NCBI GenBank assembly: GCA_013398615.1
Contig: VZSR01003803.1
Span: 9,807,240 to 9,871,239 of the forward strand
Source: Brachypodius melanocephalos
Taxonomy: Eukaryota > Chordata > Aves > Passeriformes > Pycnonotidae
Length of the DNA: 64,000 nt
Reading direction: 5' to 3'
Made by a program: the position numbers and the translations under genes. Shown here in pieces: positions 10,901-25,094 of this stretch. Under the pieces are notes generated by a model. It did not search any database and was not told the origin of the DNA. It was given only the letters and a program-made list of their open reading frames with translations. How positions within the stretch are numbered: the stretch's first letter is position 1; each line of letters begins with the position of its first letter.

Positions 10901-13900
10901 AGCAGCACTTGTGACTTCATCTGTCACAGCTAATAGGGAAACCTAAGCATAATCCATCTGTGCCTGAAGGCAGATGGAGAGAAGGAGAGATGGACAACTT
11001 CATTAGCTGCTTATACACCTTGCTTGTCCCATCTACCTTAAGCATTTCTTGAAAAAATTAGTAAGATTTCTGGATGCACAGTTGACCTTGGAGGGAAGAT
11101 CATTTACAGGAGAAAGGAAGGATATTCTTTCACTGAACTAGCAGAGCCTGAAGGAGGAAGAACCAGAAGGGAAGTCTTTGTACCTCCAAACTGCTTTAGA
11201 GGACTGAAGTATTTTTCTGCAGTCATGTCCTTCGTTAGTATTGACATCCCAGCAAAATAAGCTTGAGGTTCAGTTGTGCTTTTATCTGTGTAAAGACAGG
11301 GATGGATTTTGTTGGTAGTGCAGCTCCCATTACTCTCAAGAGGTATCTGGGGAACAGAATTCACTGTAACTTTCTGAAATAACTCCTTTAAGACAGAATG
11401 AATCAACTCTTAGAGAGTTTTCTCTGTTTGTCCACTGACTGTAAAAAGAGTTTTTATAAGAGTGACATAAGTCCTTTCACAAGAGACATTGCACGTTTTT
11501 GTGCAGCTGTACAAGTAATTCTTTATTTTTCCTTTTAGTAAAATACATAGTGCCAAAACCAGTTGACTGTCATGTTAACCACCAACTCATTAGCACAGAG
11601 AATTGGAAACACAGACAAGAGTGTGTTTTGCTCACAAGCAATTCATAGATTTATATATATATTTGATCAATTATAAATTACAGTGTTGGTACAAGAAGGA
11701 TAATGAAAAAAGGAAAAAAAAATCCTGTTTGCTATTGCACAAAGAATAATGTGGAAAGTACAATAGGATTTTCATGGTCATATAGCATCTTGTCCCCATG
11801 GCAGTAAAAGACACGTATCTAGTTAATTTTTCTGTAGAAGTTTTTAGGAAAAAATTCTTCAGTGCAGTCATTGATACCATGCTTTAGTTGTGGAATTAAA
11901 TAGAATGCACCAAGTGCCTCCCAGCAGGCATTTCAGGAAAGGAGCATTTAACTGAAATTGTCTTGTTGAAATATCCTTTTGTCTCAGTAGTCCATATCAA
12001 TTTTCTTGAAGTTGATTCTTTTGTAAGAGTAAGTGATGCATGACTCAAGTGTTTACAACTCCTTCAGCACAGTGAGTCAATTAAAAGTATCTCCTTGAGG
12101 CTCTGTTCTGGAGTGAAAACTATTGGGAAGAATTTGCCTTTTGCTAAAGCAGTCACGTACCCTCTTCCACACCCTACAGAACTGATGTGATAGGGATTGA
12201 ACAAATGCCCAGGAGACACAGGTCTGTGAGAATGAGGAAACACCAGTGGGACAGGGGAATATTCTGAAAATCACACATGCTTTAACAAAGGCCTGGGCAC
12301 TGATCCTTCCCAAGAAGTAGTTAAGGCAAATAGTTCAGGGAATTTCCTTGAGAGAAAATATTCACTGTGAATCTCCTTAAGTCTGGGGCACACGTACATT
12401 CATAAATAGTGTCATTGGTATCAGTTCAGGAGAGGCAGCACCACATGCGTGTCATGTAGGCAAATGCTCTGCACTCACTGGAAGCCTCCTGGGGACACCT
12501 ACCCAGGTCAACAGAGTGTCACTCACTGGTCCTGGAAAGCACAGTGTACCCCGTGCCCTCCTGTGCCTGAGCTTTTGTGCCCTCCCTGCTCCAGAACGAC
12601 ACCTTTTACTGGAGCTGTCAGCTGTCAGCCCAGAGGCTCTGCCTGCAGGGTGGCACCTGGCACTGGGGTGTGCTGAGCACCCAACCCCACAGTCAGTCCC
12701 CTGCCACCCTGTCCCTGCCAGCTGGGTAGCCCCAGTGTGGTCTCTTTGGACTGTCACAAGAAATATCTGCCCCACAAGCCATGGTAGCTGCCAAAGCTGA
12801 TGACTCACTGAAGTCAGCAAAAGGCTCCTTCCTTCCTTTTCCCTGTGCCCAGCTTTTCCAGGGCCCATCCCAGGAGCAGAGCCTGCCCGGGAAGCAGCTG
12901 CCACCCCATGCAGGGTCTCGCAGCACTTGGCAGAAGCCACTGCCCTCATCCTCTCTCAGGTGCTGCCAAACAGGAGAAATGGACCTACAAGCTCAGCTGG
13001 CGTCTACTGAGGTCTCACTTCAGAATGCCAGCTGGTGGGTTAATCTGGATTTGTCACCTGCACAATATTGATCAGCCTGAGCTGTTTATTTTCTTTGTGA
13101 TAGCAAAAGCTCTCTGAGAAAAGACAAAACTGAAAGAGGTGGAATCCAGTAGTCCCTCATCAGAGATCTGCCTTCCCTCCATTTCCCTGTTATCAATAAC
13201 AGCTAAATGTTGGCTTATTTCTGTCTTTTCCCACACTTCTACACTATTTGTCCAAAAGGATTATCGACCACAGAGGCTTCCTGAATCTTTCTGCATCATC
13301 TGGTTTTTATGTCTTCAAGTAGAGTTTGAAAATATTTGTACAATGATGATTCACTTATTCAAAACAATTGTTTGCAAGTAAATATATCACTTTTCTTCCT
13401 TTTTGCTACTTCAACTTATCAATTTTATATATTTCACCCAATCCTTATTAACTTTTTTCTCTTGCATAATAGTCCTGAATTTTATGTCTGGATTTTTTAA
13501 ACTCAACTCATCTTTAATTTTTGATTGTAAACAGAGACAGAGATATTAAAATGTTGAAGGCTTCCAAATATAGTAGATAGTATCTCAGAACAAGAATCCA
13601 AGGCCAAAATTAACAACAACATGACAGAACAAAAGTGTGAGTGGAACATAATTATTGATGTGTGCACATTGTGAGCTGAGGTGAGAAACAAGAAAGGCAT
13701 GATCAGTCAGCCTTAAGCATTATGATGTGATGGAAGGAAAACGAACAAGTCACTTCAAAAGAAAATAAGTTTATCTGGATCAAAGTTATATGCAGTTGAG
13801 TATCTCAAGGAGATCCCTGTGTAGATTCTGATCATAATGGAATTCTTTTAGAGAAGTAAAAGCTATGAAAGTCATCTTTGGGAATGAAATTGATTTCTCT

Positions 13901-14400
13901 TAGTGTTGGATCTCTCCTTTTGAAAGATTAGCATACAGAGAATGTGATTCATCTCACCCTAAAGTAAACACTTAAAATAAGCCCAGATATAAGAAAGATC
14001 CCCCCTCTTAACACCATATGCAATAGATCATGATGGCTTCACCTCTGCTATGGCTCAGTCCTCAATCTGCACAAAAGGAGATACCTGAAGAAGTGAGCCA
14101 TTGTTGAAGAGTGGAGGTGATTAAGCAATTTGTACAACCTCAGGGATGCCCCAGGATTAGGCAGAAAAAGGACAAGATTGCAAAATAACCAGAGTCACTT
14201 AGGTAAGGTAAGCCAGGTTTAGCTTATGAATATGAATGAAGTGTGTTGTCCTTATTGAGAACATTAATCTACCTTAAATAATAGCCAAATCTTTCTACTT
14301 TCTATATGCATTTAGCCAGATTTTTTTTCTTGGTTTGTGGTGTTGTTTGTCTCTGTGACAAAGGTGAAAATTGTTTCATTTACATAACTCGGGGTGCCAG
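2000..14400. other. intergenic DNA between the MMP1-like promoter and the first CR1 piece
   Basis: No recognisable exon, RNA gene or intact transposon. It includes a poly-T run near 8649-8665, an imperfect 20-bp duplication near 4950-4992 (CACTGTGATTTCACTT-like), and an unexplained open-frame pair near 5.65-6.75 kb listed separately. The stretch 12.4-13.1 kb is more GC-rich than its surroundings, with open frames on both strands that resemble nothing I know. Confidence 0.6.
5654..6754 (-). other. unrecognised long open-frame pair, possibly a decayed gene
   Basis: Two minus-strand open frames follow each other: 6266-6754 (162 codons) and 5654-6034 (126 codons). The first is unusually long for this AT-rich sequence. 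It has a leucine-rich, helix-like composition (for example ILGLPSKVIKDVSFFQ and VQAVLKRWDDQPHIRNHLLW), suggesting but not proving a former HEAT/ARM-like protein. The stretch between them contains stops in the reading frames I followed. I do not recognise the family. Chance open frames are a real alternative. Confidence 0.2.
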
Positions 14401-14429
14401 TATGACCAGCCATAGGACATGAGAAAATG

Positions 14430-14555
14430 GAATGAAGCTGCATCAGGGCAAATTCAGATTGGACATTGGGAAAAGGTTTTTCACTGAGACAGTTGTCAGT
14501 CACTGGAACGGGTTTCCCAGGGAAGTGGTCATGGCACCAAGGCTACCAGAGTTTT
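14430..14555 (+). mobile_element. CR1 LINE fragment
   Basis: Plus-sense match to the CR1 3' region: a GAAGCTGCATCAGGGCAAATT-like stretch, then GACATTGGGAAAAGG, CACTGGAACGGG and TTCCCAGGGAAGTGGTCA, in the order found in avian CR1. Both ends are truncated. Confidence 0.8.
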
Positions 14556-14648
14556 AAACTAATTGTGAAGCCACTGGGTTTTGCCTTCAGATCAATAAAT
14601 CATTACTAAAACCAAACTCAATCTTTAACCAAAATAATTTATATCTTG

Positions 14649-14664
14649 CAAAAAAAAAAAAAAA
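14649..14664 (+). repeat. poly-A run
   Basis: Uninterrupted A stretch of about 15 bases about 100 bp after the CR1 fragment. CR1 does not normally end in poly-A, so the two are probably unrelated. Confidence 0.7.
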
Positions 14665-17600
14665 GAATTTTTTTCTTTCACAATCAATCAGTTCTACTTG
14701 AAAGATACCTCACCTTAAAGTCAAATTGAAATAATGTGCATGATGTCTCAGTTGTTTGACTAAGCCAACGTTTGTCCTATGAACACAAATAATTTACTAT
14801 AACTCAGAAGTGATTACATGGACAGAAGACATGTAATCACAGAAGACAGAAGAACTGTGAATGGAACATAATTATGGAGAGAAGAAGTATTCACTATTAA
14901 TAAAGAAGTAATAACTCCAGTGTGCTTCTTCTGTTATTTTTATCTCACAGCTAAGTATGAAAAGAGGAGTTTTACAATCTATCCTGCAGTTCTGTTTGAC
15001 AAAATGTTTTCCTTCTTTCTGTTACATACCTAGCTTATTTTCTGCATTTTTCCTGGAACATTATGGAGGCATTTCACCAGGTCTGCTGAAAAAAGTCTTT
15101 ATGCAAGTACATGTTCTTTTCTGGGTTTTTACTTTCTCTTACTTCCCTGAAGGTTGTCCTGTACCTTTCTCACTGATTAACTGTTTTGCAACCATTTTTT
15201 CAAAGAAGCCAGTGCCTTACGTTCCATCATCTTCCATCATGTGTCATCACCTGTTCACTGCCAGGTGATTTGGGGACAAGAGTGTAATTGAGAAGTGTTG
15301 GATGAAGCCTCAGGACACTTGTATTACGTCTCCTTATCTGCAGGTGTTTTCTGCTGGATGATTCCTTGAATTCCTTTTGAATCCTTTGAAACTGAACAAC
15401 TTGAAAAATTTTAAGACATTGAGGGGTGGGAAAGGTGGGAGGAATGAGATGGAAATCCTGCTTGCTTCCATAACATCCAAATACAGATACTGCTACAGAA
15501 ATCACATTTCAGGGAAGGCACTAAAGCTGCTCTTTCAACACTAATCCTAACTATATTAATCTCCTTTCAAGTCCTAGCAAGCATTATTTCCTGCTGCATG
15601 ACATAACACAGCCTGGCGCGTTTGTTCCTTTCCTGGGTGCAGAAAGGCCCTCCAGGTCTTTGCTATTTACTCCATGCCAGCTGAAGCAAGAATGCCTGAC
15701 ACAGCAAATGAGAAAGGGTTTGTGGCACCTGAGAGCTGAAACAAAATTCAATCTGTGCAATCTGCTTGATGGAAATATCTAATGATTCAAAGTGAGGAAG
15801 CAGACTAGTCAGTGGGATCATGCTAGACAAGCGCTACACCCACACAATAAATCTGGGATACTCCCATGAAAAAACCCCGACGGTTGCTTGTGATGATCTC
15901 CAGTATGAAAAATAATGAAAATACTGCGGAGCATATGGAGCAGACCCACTTTCTCAGACATGCACAGAAAAATTGTTTGAATTTGAATGTGTTTTCGCTA
16001 TTAAAGTGACTTTGAAATGCACTCTCGGATACCCCAGAAGTGTAACATTTTAAAAATATTTTGTTATAAGTTGTGGGAATGACTACAATGACTCTACCTG
16101 TGAAGGCACATCTCTGGCATGATCACTACCACCAACTGGTGTGTTTGCCCTTTGCTCTGTTTTCATTGTAATGGGAAGCAATGAAGATAACACAACATCC
16201 AAAGTTTCTTAGTTAATGAGGTTACATGACTTTCCTTGGCATTACTTGTGTTGAGTAGCATCAGAAATATTTTGCAGAAAGATACATTACTTAGAACTGA
16301 ACACCAAGTCCCAGTAAATCTCTTTTTTTGAGAACACAGGATCTGATAAACCAGCTAGCTCACTGAAAATATTTACTGTTTATATAAAAAACACTCATCC
16401 TTCATTCTCTGAAACTTCAAACAGGAAGAGTTCAGCCTCACTCTGAAAACAGTTCTGAGAGAAAAAGCAGGCAGGCTTGGAAAGGTTTTATTTCTCCACA
16501 TCTGCCTAGGAGTCTGCTGCTTTCTGAGCAAAAGGTCCAGCATAGATCATAATCTAAAGATGCAGTAACAAAGCCATGTAAGTATGAAAATTTGAAGATA
16601 CGATGTCATGCCGTTCAATCAGACTTTTAAGAATGCCAGGGCACTTAAGCGTCTTCCCTACATCTAAGCAAAGATGTTCCCAGCTCTCAGTTTCAGTTTC
16701 CTCTAGGAATCAAATGAAACGCAAACTATAAACTGCCATAAGAAGGAAACGGAGTAGTGAAAGACTGGCTCTGCATTTCCAGTATGAGTAGGATGCATTA
16801 TCTGCATCCACAGCAGATAATGAGCTGCTCCACAGCCCAGGGCAGTCTGAGATAGTCACCCATCCTTCTCTGTCCCTGCCCATCTCTTGCCTTCCCTTCC
16901 CTGCTCCCTGCAGGCTCCCTCTTCTTGGTGGTCCTTGTCCCTGTTTTTGCCTTCCCCAACAAAAACCGTGTCATCCAAATTTGGGGCAAAGAACTTCAGC
17001 ATGTGTTGGCTCTATCTCCTGCAGGCTGGAGCTCTGCCCATGGGCTCCTGTGGTTATACCTGCCAGCTCACTGTGCCTTACATCTCCCTGGAGCATAAAC
17101 TCTTTGGAGGAGGAATTGACTTATCCCAGACTGAAGTTATGAAGACTGCTTTTCCCTGATCCACAGGAAAGAGCATATCTGTGCCAAAACAGAAAGCAGT
17201 TTACCTTGAGTTGCATGGTCCCTAAAGCCTACCTCTGCTTCAGCCCTAACATTTCAGAAGCAAGAGTCCCTTTTTGGTCATTCTCATGGCAAGTCAGCAA
17301 TGACACAGTAACCACCCTACCATACAGCCTTGCAGCATCTGTCTTGGCTGTGCAGACACACAGTGTGTTGGTTAGTCATCTAACACAGAGGAAGTGAGTC
17401 TAATTATGTCATTGGGATATTTTAAGAAATAGATATTTTACATGTGCACTATTTTCAGTAACAAATTTCACTGCTAGAAATAATACTGAGACTTGTTTTC
17501 ATTATATCATCTCATCAAAATTCAGTCTACTCACTCTGAACCTAAACACATCTGTGCCACCTACACATCTGTGGTTGCTGTAAGGTGAGTTGGGGGGTGG

Positions 17601-20600
17601 TGGTGTGGGAATTACAACCCCATAATCTTGTAGCCAAATCTGTGATGATGGGTGACCTAATCCGCCCATGCATTTCAGCGTTGGATCAAAGCTGTGGGTC
17701 TCACATATTTGTAAAGGTTGACTTGACATTTCTTGCTCCTTTTGCTTTCATGTATCCTCCCTTGTGAGGATAACAGCACTGGTGGAGTTTACTGGCAGCA
17801 GGAACCTTTCCACTTTTCCTGTTGCCACAGTTTGCTCCTACCCTGTATCCCAAGGGTTGCATTCCATACATTCATTAAATCTCTACCCTGTTATGAAGTA
17901 GGTTATTTTCCCAGATCCTTTGCTTCCCAGAAGTGTATTTTCAGGCTGCATTTCTTGCCCACTGGCTGTTTATGAACTCATTTTCTAAAATCTGGCATCA
18001 CAAAATCGGCACAGTAATCTGAGCAGGTAGTACTCTGTGGTAAGATGCATCAGAGGAAAGAAAACAATTCCTAGTTTCACACAGTCCTCTGACTTTGTCT
18101 AACACTAGTAGCTATTACTCTATTCCTGAGTGGTTCTATTATAACAGGATGGCTGGGCTTCCCTGTGATTCAGTACTGGCAGTTGGTGTTGACGCATATT
18201 GAACTTGTAAATCTCTGACTTTCAGTAAACACAGAGAAGATGATAAATTTCAGATAGATAATCACTGAAGCAATACTGATGGTATCCTTGACTCCTGCTT
18301 ATTTTTCTGTAATTTTGGGGGAATTTTTAAAATTTGTGTTCCTGTGGCTTATCTTTCCTTATCAGATGAAATCTCTATTAACCAAGATTAAAGTAAACCT
18401 ATTATAACAACTAAAAACAATACATGTCTATAAAAAATGAGGCTATAAAGTGCAGAGTGTAGAGTGTAGAGGAAGAGATTAATGATAATTGTAGAAACAT
18501 AATGACCTGATTCCATCTGACCTGAATATTGTGTCTAGTTCTGGTCACACAGTCTTACAAAGGAGATAGCAAGACGAAATGTGTGCCAAAACTATCAGGA
18601 GAATTAAAAAATGTTGCTCACATCAAAGTGCAAGAAATTGTAACATCAGTTTTAAAGTTAAAACAAATAAGAGCTCTGCTAAAGATACATAAGCAAGCAA
18701 CTTACAGAAAGTAGGTCCTCTTATTTACTGTTTCTTGATATAAGAACACATTCAGTGAGCAAGGACAATAGTTTAAAAATAGATCATAGGGGAGTAGCCT
18801 TCCATAACGAGCACAAAAAATCTGTTGAGTTTACTGTATTATTTTAAATCTGAGATTCAGCTGAGAATGTGCGTATTAAGAACGCCTGTATCTATGCAAG
18901 AAAGAACTAAAGAAAAACAGTGAAAAATTCAGCAGTGCTTGAAATATCATAGGACAGGATCTCGTTTACTCTTCCTTTCCATTACGAATAGGGAAGAATA
19001 GGGCCATCTGAGATGGCCTGATTTGGACAGCTGGGTATTGCTGACATTCTGTGACTCTAATGATTAGATTCAAGGAGAGATGTCACAGTTTAAACACATG
19101 TCAATATAATGTAAGTCATTCCTTGGAGTGCCATGAAAATTCTAGTGCAGAGAGCTATGAATAGAGCAAGAGGAATCATAACAATTAAAATTTCCGGTGT
19201 TTATTTTAGGCTGCATGCACAGCACTGGATTGTTTAAGCCTGAAATTTCAACAAGCGTTTTCCTTCTGGAGCTGATGCTTGTGCAGCCTCACAGAGGGAG
19301 AAGGAGCCCACATCCGATATTTATTTAGTGCATCAAGTGACTCAGTTTCAGAGAGTGTAACTCATGCTCTAAGTCTCATGAACATAGCACAGAAAATTCC
19401 CGAATTCAAAGTTCTGAGCTGTGTGTTTCCTCCTTGGCACTCAGCAGAAAACGGCCAACAGGTTTTTGATGCCCTTTTTTTGAAATGCTCCAATGGTATC
19501 AGATCCAGGTGCTCTTCCAAAACATGTGTTTGTAGCATCTTCTCTGAATTTACTATTAAATTTGAGACAGCTCATGTGAGAGCAATGATTTTCCCAAGCA
19601 GTTTGCAAAGCAGCTGTTATCTGGGCAATTATTCCCTGAACCGAAACCAAGTGAAGTCGATGTTAAGATTTCTGTTTTGTTTGAATCTTAGTTCAGATCC
19701 TAACAGGCTCTTATTGATTATTTCTTTATTAATATTCACACTTCAGATACTAATTATACAAATACAGTAATTGGAAATAAGCTGATGCTTATTTCCTACT
19801 ACATCTTCGTTCTCCTGTTATAGATCTCTATCTCCCTGTTGCGATGTCATCCACTGTTTTCTACTGCTATAGATAGACTTGAGTGCATTTTATCTCCTGC
19901 ACCATGATTTTCAACAGAATTTGAGACAGGACATTTCGCTGGTACTTTTGAGAGTGCCATTTAATTTTTGTTTCTCTTAATTTGAAATTGACCTCAGTTG
20001 GAAATATCTTCTCATATACAAGATAATTGGTGAACCAGTGACTCTATTGGAGCTTCTTTCCCTACATTTTGATGCAGAATATCCACATTGAAACTACAAA
20101 AATCTTCCCAAAGCATTTTCTCAAAAAAATGATGTGCTAAATTATTAGTGCCACAGGCCCAAACTTTCCACAAAGAGTCCTTGGATGATTCCTGGAAACT
20201 ACAGCTGGATAGCCCAGCCATCAGCTAGCTCTCTGATATGAGCTACTTTGAGGCATAAACCAAACTTGTGTTTAGGCCCTGCAGAATAATGAAAATGGCT
20301 TTCCTTTATGGTTTTTCCCTGCAGGATCTAAACTAATCAACTGAGACCAACAGATCAGAATATGCAGCTAGGAGGAGAGCAGGCATTTTACCAAGCTCAG
20401 TTGTTCCAGCTGCCTGGGAACCTCCTGGCTGCCCCTAGTTGAAACTGCACTCTGTGGCACTGCACAGACCACTCTAGTGGTCCTGGCTTACCCATACTGC
20501 AGTCCCCCTCGGGAGACCTCAAACATGATGTTTTATCCCACGGGTCCTTGCAGCTTTCATTACCAAGTTTTTTCTGGCATTTGTCTCACCCTCTCTTCTC

Positions 20601-20760
20601 AGCACCACTGATCCCTTTTGACCCCATCATGCAGCTCTGCACAATTTATTTGCCATTATATCACCAATGTGCTGTAGCAAAATAGAACATAATTTGGACC
20701 AGAGGTGTGATTTATATGGTAAATTCTCCTGATTCACCTGAAAACAACCTGGAACCATTA
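14665..20760. other. intergenic DNA without recognised genes
   Basis: I see no exon-like frame flanked by convincing splice sites. The longest open frame (19279-19770, plus) has no recognisable motif and a very biased, low-complexity end. A moderately GC-rich patch near 16.8-17.2 kb is unexplained. Confidence 0.5.
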
Positions 20761-20764
20761 ATTT

Positions 20765-20850
20765 AATCATAGAACCATAGAATCATAGGATGGCTTGGGT
20801 TGGAAGGGACTTTCAAGATCATGTAGTTCCAACCCCCTATGCATGTATAT
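20765..20850 (-). mobile_element. CR1 LINE 3' end
   Basis: Antisense of the CR1 terminus: repeated AATCATAGAATC-type octamers followed by GGTTGGAAGGGAC and a TAGTTCCAACCCCC-like end. Confidence 0.85.
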
Positions 20851-22084
20851 GCATGTTATACATTGATTGTTGGGATCCTGAAGTCGTGGTTATCTACCGA
20901 GGTCACCTAAATTGTTTTGGTCCCTCCACTAACAGCACTGACTCCACCAGCCAAAGCTAGAGTTGCCATGTCCTTCCTGACAGACACTGTGGGCTGCCTG
21001 TGCAGACCAGCAAGGGACACCAGCAAACAGTCCAGGAAAAGCACCCCCAGAATAGATCTCTCCTCACAACTGCATGGCTTGCATGTGCTTCCTCCCTAAT
21101 GCTCACTGGGTTAGTGCAGGGCTGCCGCCACATAGCAGCTCCTGACAGTGCTTGAGCTACTTATCCCTCTCAGGATGGGGCACAGTGGAGGACAGAGTCC
21201 AAGCTGAGTCTGAAAAGGACATTTGCTAGATAAACAGATAGTGGGAAGGACACTGTGAACTCCAGACCCTTCAGACATGGCTGATTCCCAACTGACTTTC
21301 ACAGGTTCTTCTTAGGATGACAGACCCTGAGGAGGGCTACATATTTTTTTGTTCCTATGAAGAATATATTCAGACAACAAAAATCATGCCGAAATAAGAA
21401 GAATTTTTTGTTATGTTCTTCCTAGGGTGGTAATCCCTGTAATGATGAGATTACAGAGTGCTGTAATAATGTTGTCTGGGCTAAGAAAGCAACACTTGAC
21501 CCTGGCAATGATCCATCTTCCTCTTCTAAGAAGAGCAGAACAGGATTGTGTAAGAGCCTGCAAGGTCCAGCAGAGACCACACAGTATGGATGTGACCATT
21601 CTGAGGACACTGGTCCATCAGGCTCCTCCTGCCCAGCGGTAGGACCCTGGTGTAGTCCGGCAAAAAGTCAAGACACATGGATGGCTCACTCCAATACACA
21701 CAGAAATGCACCATCCTGCATTACTATGGCAGTAGGAAATTTGTTACATGACATTTAAATAAAAAACTGAAATCTGTTTGTCTGCTGCCTGCTAAGAGTT
21801 TCCTTAGAGGAAAATGTCCTTTCATCCATTTTCTGTGAGTAAAGGGGCAGGGGCAGAGCACACACTCTAGCACAGCACATGGGAGAGAAGTGAAGAGGGA
21901 GTGCTGAGCAGCACTGGCTGGAATTTCAAACTGCAGTATGTAACCAAAAGGCTGTGGCTAAAAGGATGCACCAACCACATCCCCTGTGTTAAGCAGGAAA
22001 GAGGAAGATCACAAACTGGAGGAAGTCTCCGTGGGCTTTGTACCCTCTGCAACATCTTATGGAGAACTACTGAGGTTTTTGTTA

Positions 22085-22118
22085 AAAATGTTTTTCATCA
22101 AAATGTTTTTCATCAGAA
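22085..22118 (+). repeat. short tandem duplication
   Basis: The 15-mer AAAATGTTTTTCATC occurs twice in direct succession. Confidence 0.8.
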
Positions 22119-23218
22119 GCAGCAGAACCATCAAACCCCAAAACTGGTGTGGACTCACAGTGTATGCAGACAACCCAGTCTGTGCAAAGCCCCCCACCAA
22201 CGTAATTGACAGAAAGTTTTGATCCTACATCCCAAATAAGCTTTCTGGTTAGTGGGCCATCAGTATTTCCTCAAAGAACTGTTGAATTGTGTATGTGTAA
22301 AGAGAAATCCTCTCCAACAGGACAGATGAACACACACTCATCAAAACGTAAGTGAATGTGCAACTCTCTGACCTAGACTGAAAGCTGAGGTATAGATCCT
22401 TGTTTAAGTCAATCAGAAAATACTGAAACAGTAAGTCCTCCTCTCCAGACTCAGTAAGAATTCATGAAGGGTTGCCATGTTCCCAGGCAGTTAGAACGTA
22501 TCTGAGTAATTTTCCAATGAACGGGGTTAGACTGAGGGATTGCAGTGTGCCTAGGACAAGAGTGTACTGTTTGAAGTGTATGGCATTGAATTCCAGAAAA
22601 GACAAAAAAATTAGTATCCCTGATAGTGAATATATCTAGAACCTTCCTGAACATTGTTATGTCCTAACTTTTTACTCAGAGATCTGCATTTCAATAGAAT
22701 AAATAATTAAATTCTATTCATTAATGTCAGAGATTTTTATGTCTTCACATAATGTAAGAATTCACTATAGTTATCTGTCCTCACCCACCATTATAATTTT
22801 TAATTCTGTGCAGAATCTCTAAGAAGCAAAGCTGTCACTGCCATCTAGTGTCTTCAGAGTAGGTTTCTGGAGATTATGCTAAGGAAAAAAAATCATTCTC
22901 ATAACTTTGAATTCTTTCTTAAGTTTCTCAGCTAATAGTAGATCTCATGTAGTTCATGGAAACCCTTACAGTCTTGTAGTTTCTCACTTTGGAAAGTTTA
23001 AATTATGTTTGCTTACTTTTTTTCTTACCTGGAATATAAATTTGTATCCTCTAAGTCCTACTTGCTCAAGATCATGTAACCAGCACAGAAAAATAAGAAG
23101 AATCTGACAGATTCCTTTTCTTGCCTTATCCTTTCTCCTCCTTCAAATGATCATTCCTAGTAGAGATTAACATGGATATAAAAGGTGCATTAATCAATAA
23201 CTGTTCATGTACTATTCA

Positions 23219-23500
23219 GAGAATCACAGAATCGATCACAAAATCAGAGAATCACAGAATATGTTGAGTAGGAAGGGGTCCACAAGGATTAAGTCTAATT
23301 CTTGACCCTGTACAGGATATCCCAAGAGTCACACCATATGGAAAAGAGCGTTGTCCAAATGCTTCTTGAACTCTGTCAGGCTGGTGCCATGACCACTTTC
23401 TTAGGGAGCCTGTTCCAGTGCCCAAACACCTCTGAGTGAAGAATATTTTTCTAATATCTAACCTAAACCTGTCTGACACAATTCCCTGTTATTAAGTAGG
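23219..23500 (-). mobile_element. CR1 LINE fragment with 3' end
   Basis: Antisense CR1: tandem AATCACAGAATC octamers, then AGGAAGGGGTCCACAAGG, and upstream the stretches CAGGCTGGTGCCATGACCAC and AGCCTGTTCCAGTGCCCAA, in the usual CR1 order. About 280 bp, 5'-truncated. Confidence 0.9.
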
Positions 23501-23514
23501 AACTATTCCATCCA

Positions 23515-25050
23515 TTCCCTACTATTAGGTAGATTTTTGTAGTTCCACATAAAAATCTGGCAAGCTGGTGAGAGGTTATTAATTCTGCTTGTATTACATC
23601 CCGGGAGACAGCTGCTTCAGCCTGCTTGTGATCAACTCACATCTCAGGGAAACCAGTCAGTTCAGTCTCTGCCTTGGGAAAAAGACTCATTTCTTTTCAA
23701 TTCTTGACAGTCTTGGGTCCCATTGGGTCCTCACCAGTCACCCATGCAGTGTTATTCCCATGTGGTGGCAGTGCGTCCCAGGGCACGAGGTACTGTGGAC
23801 AGTTTTCCCTTCTGGCTGACAGCAGCAACAGGGTCCCTCTGGCTCTGATCTCAGTCTTCCACTTCCACAGCACAAGAAAAAATTTCCACTTTTCTTTTCT
23901 TTTTTTTTTTTTTCCTCAACAAAATGCCAGGAACTGGCAGCCTGGTGCTTTTCTCAGTTGAGGTAGAGCTAACCACAGAACAGCTCCCCTTTCTCGCTGG
24001 GGATGCGGACACAGAAGCTGGAGCTGTGCTTGGACTTGTGCCAAAGGCTGCTTCCAGTCAACCAAGAAGCTAACAGGAATCTGTCTGTTTGGGCTGGACA
24101 GCAGCTGGATATGATCATGCTGAAGGCTTTTGAAGGTCCAGCTTCCTATGCAGCACCTTTTTCCCCTGCCAAGTGTTCAATGTTAAGAGAAATTCACATA
24201 GATATGAAAGACATTCATTGATGTCTCCTTGCTTCCTGGCCCACATTTGCATTCTCTTACCCAGTGCAGCTCATGTCAGACCTTTGAAACACAGAAGTCT
24301 CAGACTCAACAACTAGGCCTTATGGAAGATTCATTATTATTTTGAGACAATTTTTCCCCAAGTCTTTTTACTGAGGAAAAATGAGGACTAAGATTATATG
24401 TCCAGAGCCTTATTTCACTGTCAATGTAATTAAGTGAAATTTCATCCCAATATCAAACATTATTTTTTTCAGGCACACTCTGTCTGTCAAAAATTTTTAT
24501 ATGTAATTGAACCAAATTATGCTTGTTATGCTTAGAAAAATGTACTGACTTTTCTCCCAGCAGTTTTCTCAATATTTTCTCATAAAACAGAACTTTGATT
24601 TTAGTCCACTTTTTCATTTTGTAAAGGTTTTTCTCCAGTTCTATTTCCATGCATTTCTTTTAAGCATAATGAGGTCTGGAACTCATTAGTTCACAATTTT
24701 ATGTCCAGAAGAGACATCTCAATCTGTTAGGCTATCTTAACCAGCCATCTATGTTGTGTGAGCTACAGAATTAACCTCACCTAGCCCACCACTAGGTAAG
24801 CCTGGTCATTTATGTCTGTTTAAAGATATTAATTGTTGGTGAGCTTTGCTTGGCAGGCTTTGATTGTCTTAAGGGTTGTTACTGAGAAGGCAGAACAGGA
24901 CAATTTATTGTTCTTGAAGGGACAAAAAATAACATCATATTTTTAAATAGAGGTGAAAATCTTAATGAATAAAATGCACAGGTTAGGGATCTTGATTTCT
25001 TTTGCCCAATAGCTCTGTATTGCTTCAGTGACAGGCATCATAAAAATTTT
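23515..25050. other. intergenic DNA before the MMP13 3' end
   Basis: A poly-T run lies near 23890-23913. No coding or RNA feature is recognised. Confidence 0.5.
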
Positions 25051-25075
25051 AATTTAAGTAATTTCACAGTGTCAA

Positions 25076-25094
25076 TTTATTTCTCCAGTTTATT
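25076..25094 (-). promoter_or_regulatory. candidate distal polyadenylation signals of MMP13
   Basis: Two AATAAA hexamers on the minus strand (25089-25094 and 25076-25081), about 1.0 kb past the stop codon. This would give a 3' UTR of about 1 kb, comparable with the long human MMP13 3' UTR. Which signal is used cannot be told from sequence. Confidence 0.4.

Noticed and set aside
12452..12949. 165-codon minus-strand open frame overlapping several plus-strand frames
   Set aside because: Open frames in several phases on both strands reflect local GC-richness. No recognisable protein.
19279..19770. 163-codon plus-strand open frame
   Set aside because: No motif, no splice context, and a hydrophobic low-complexity end typical of chance AT-rich translation.
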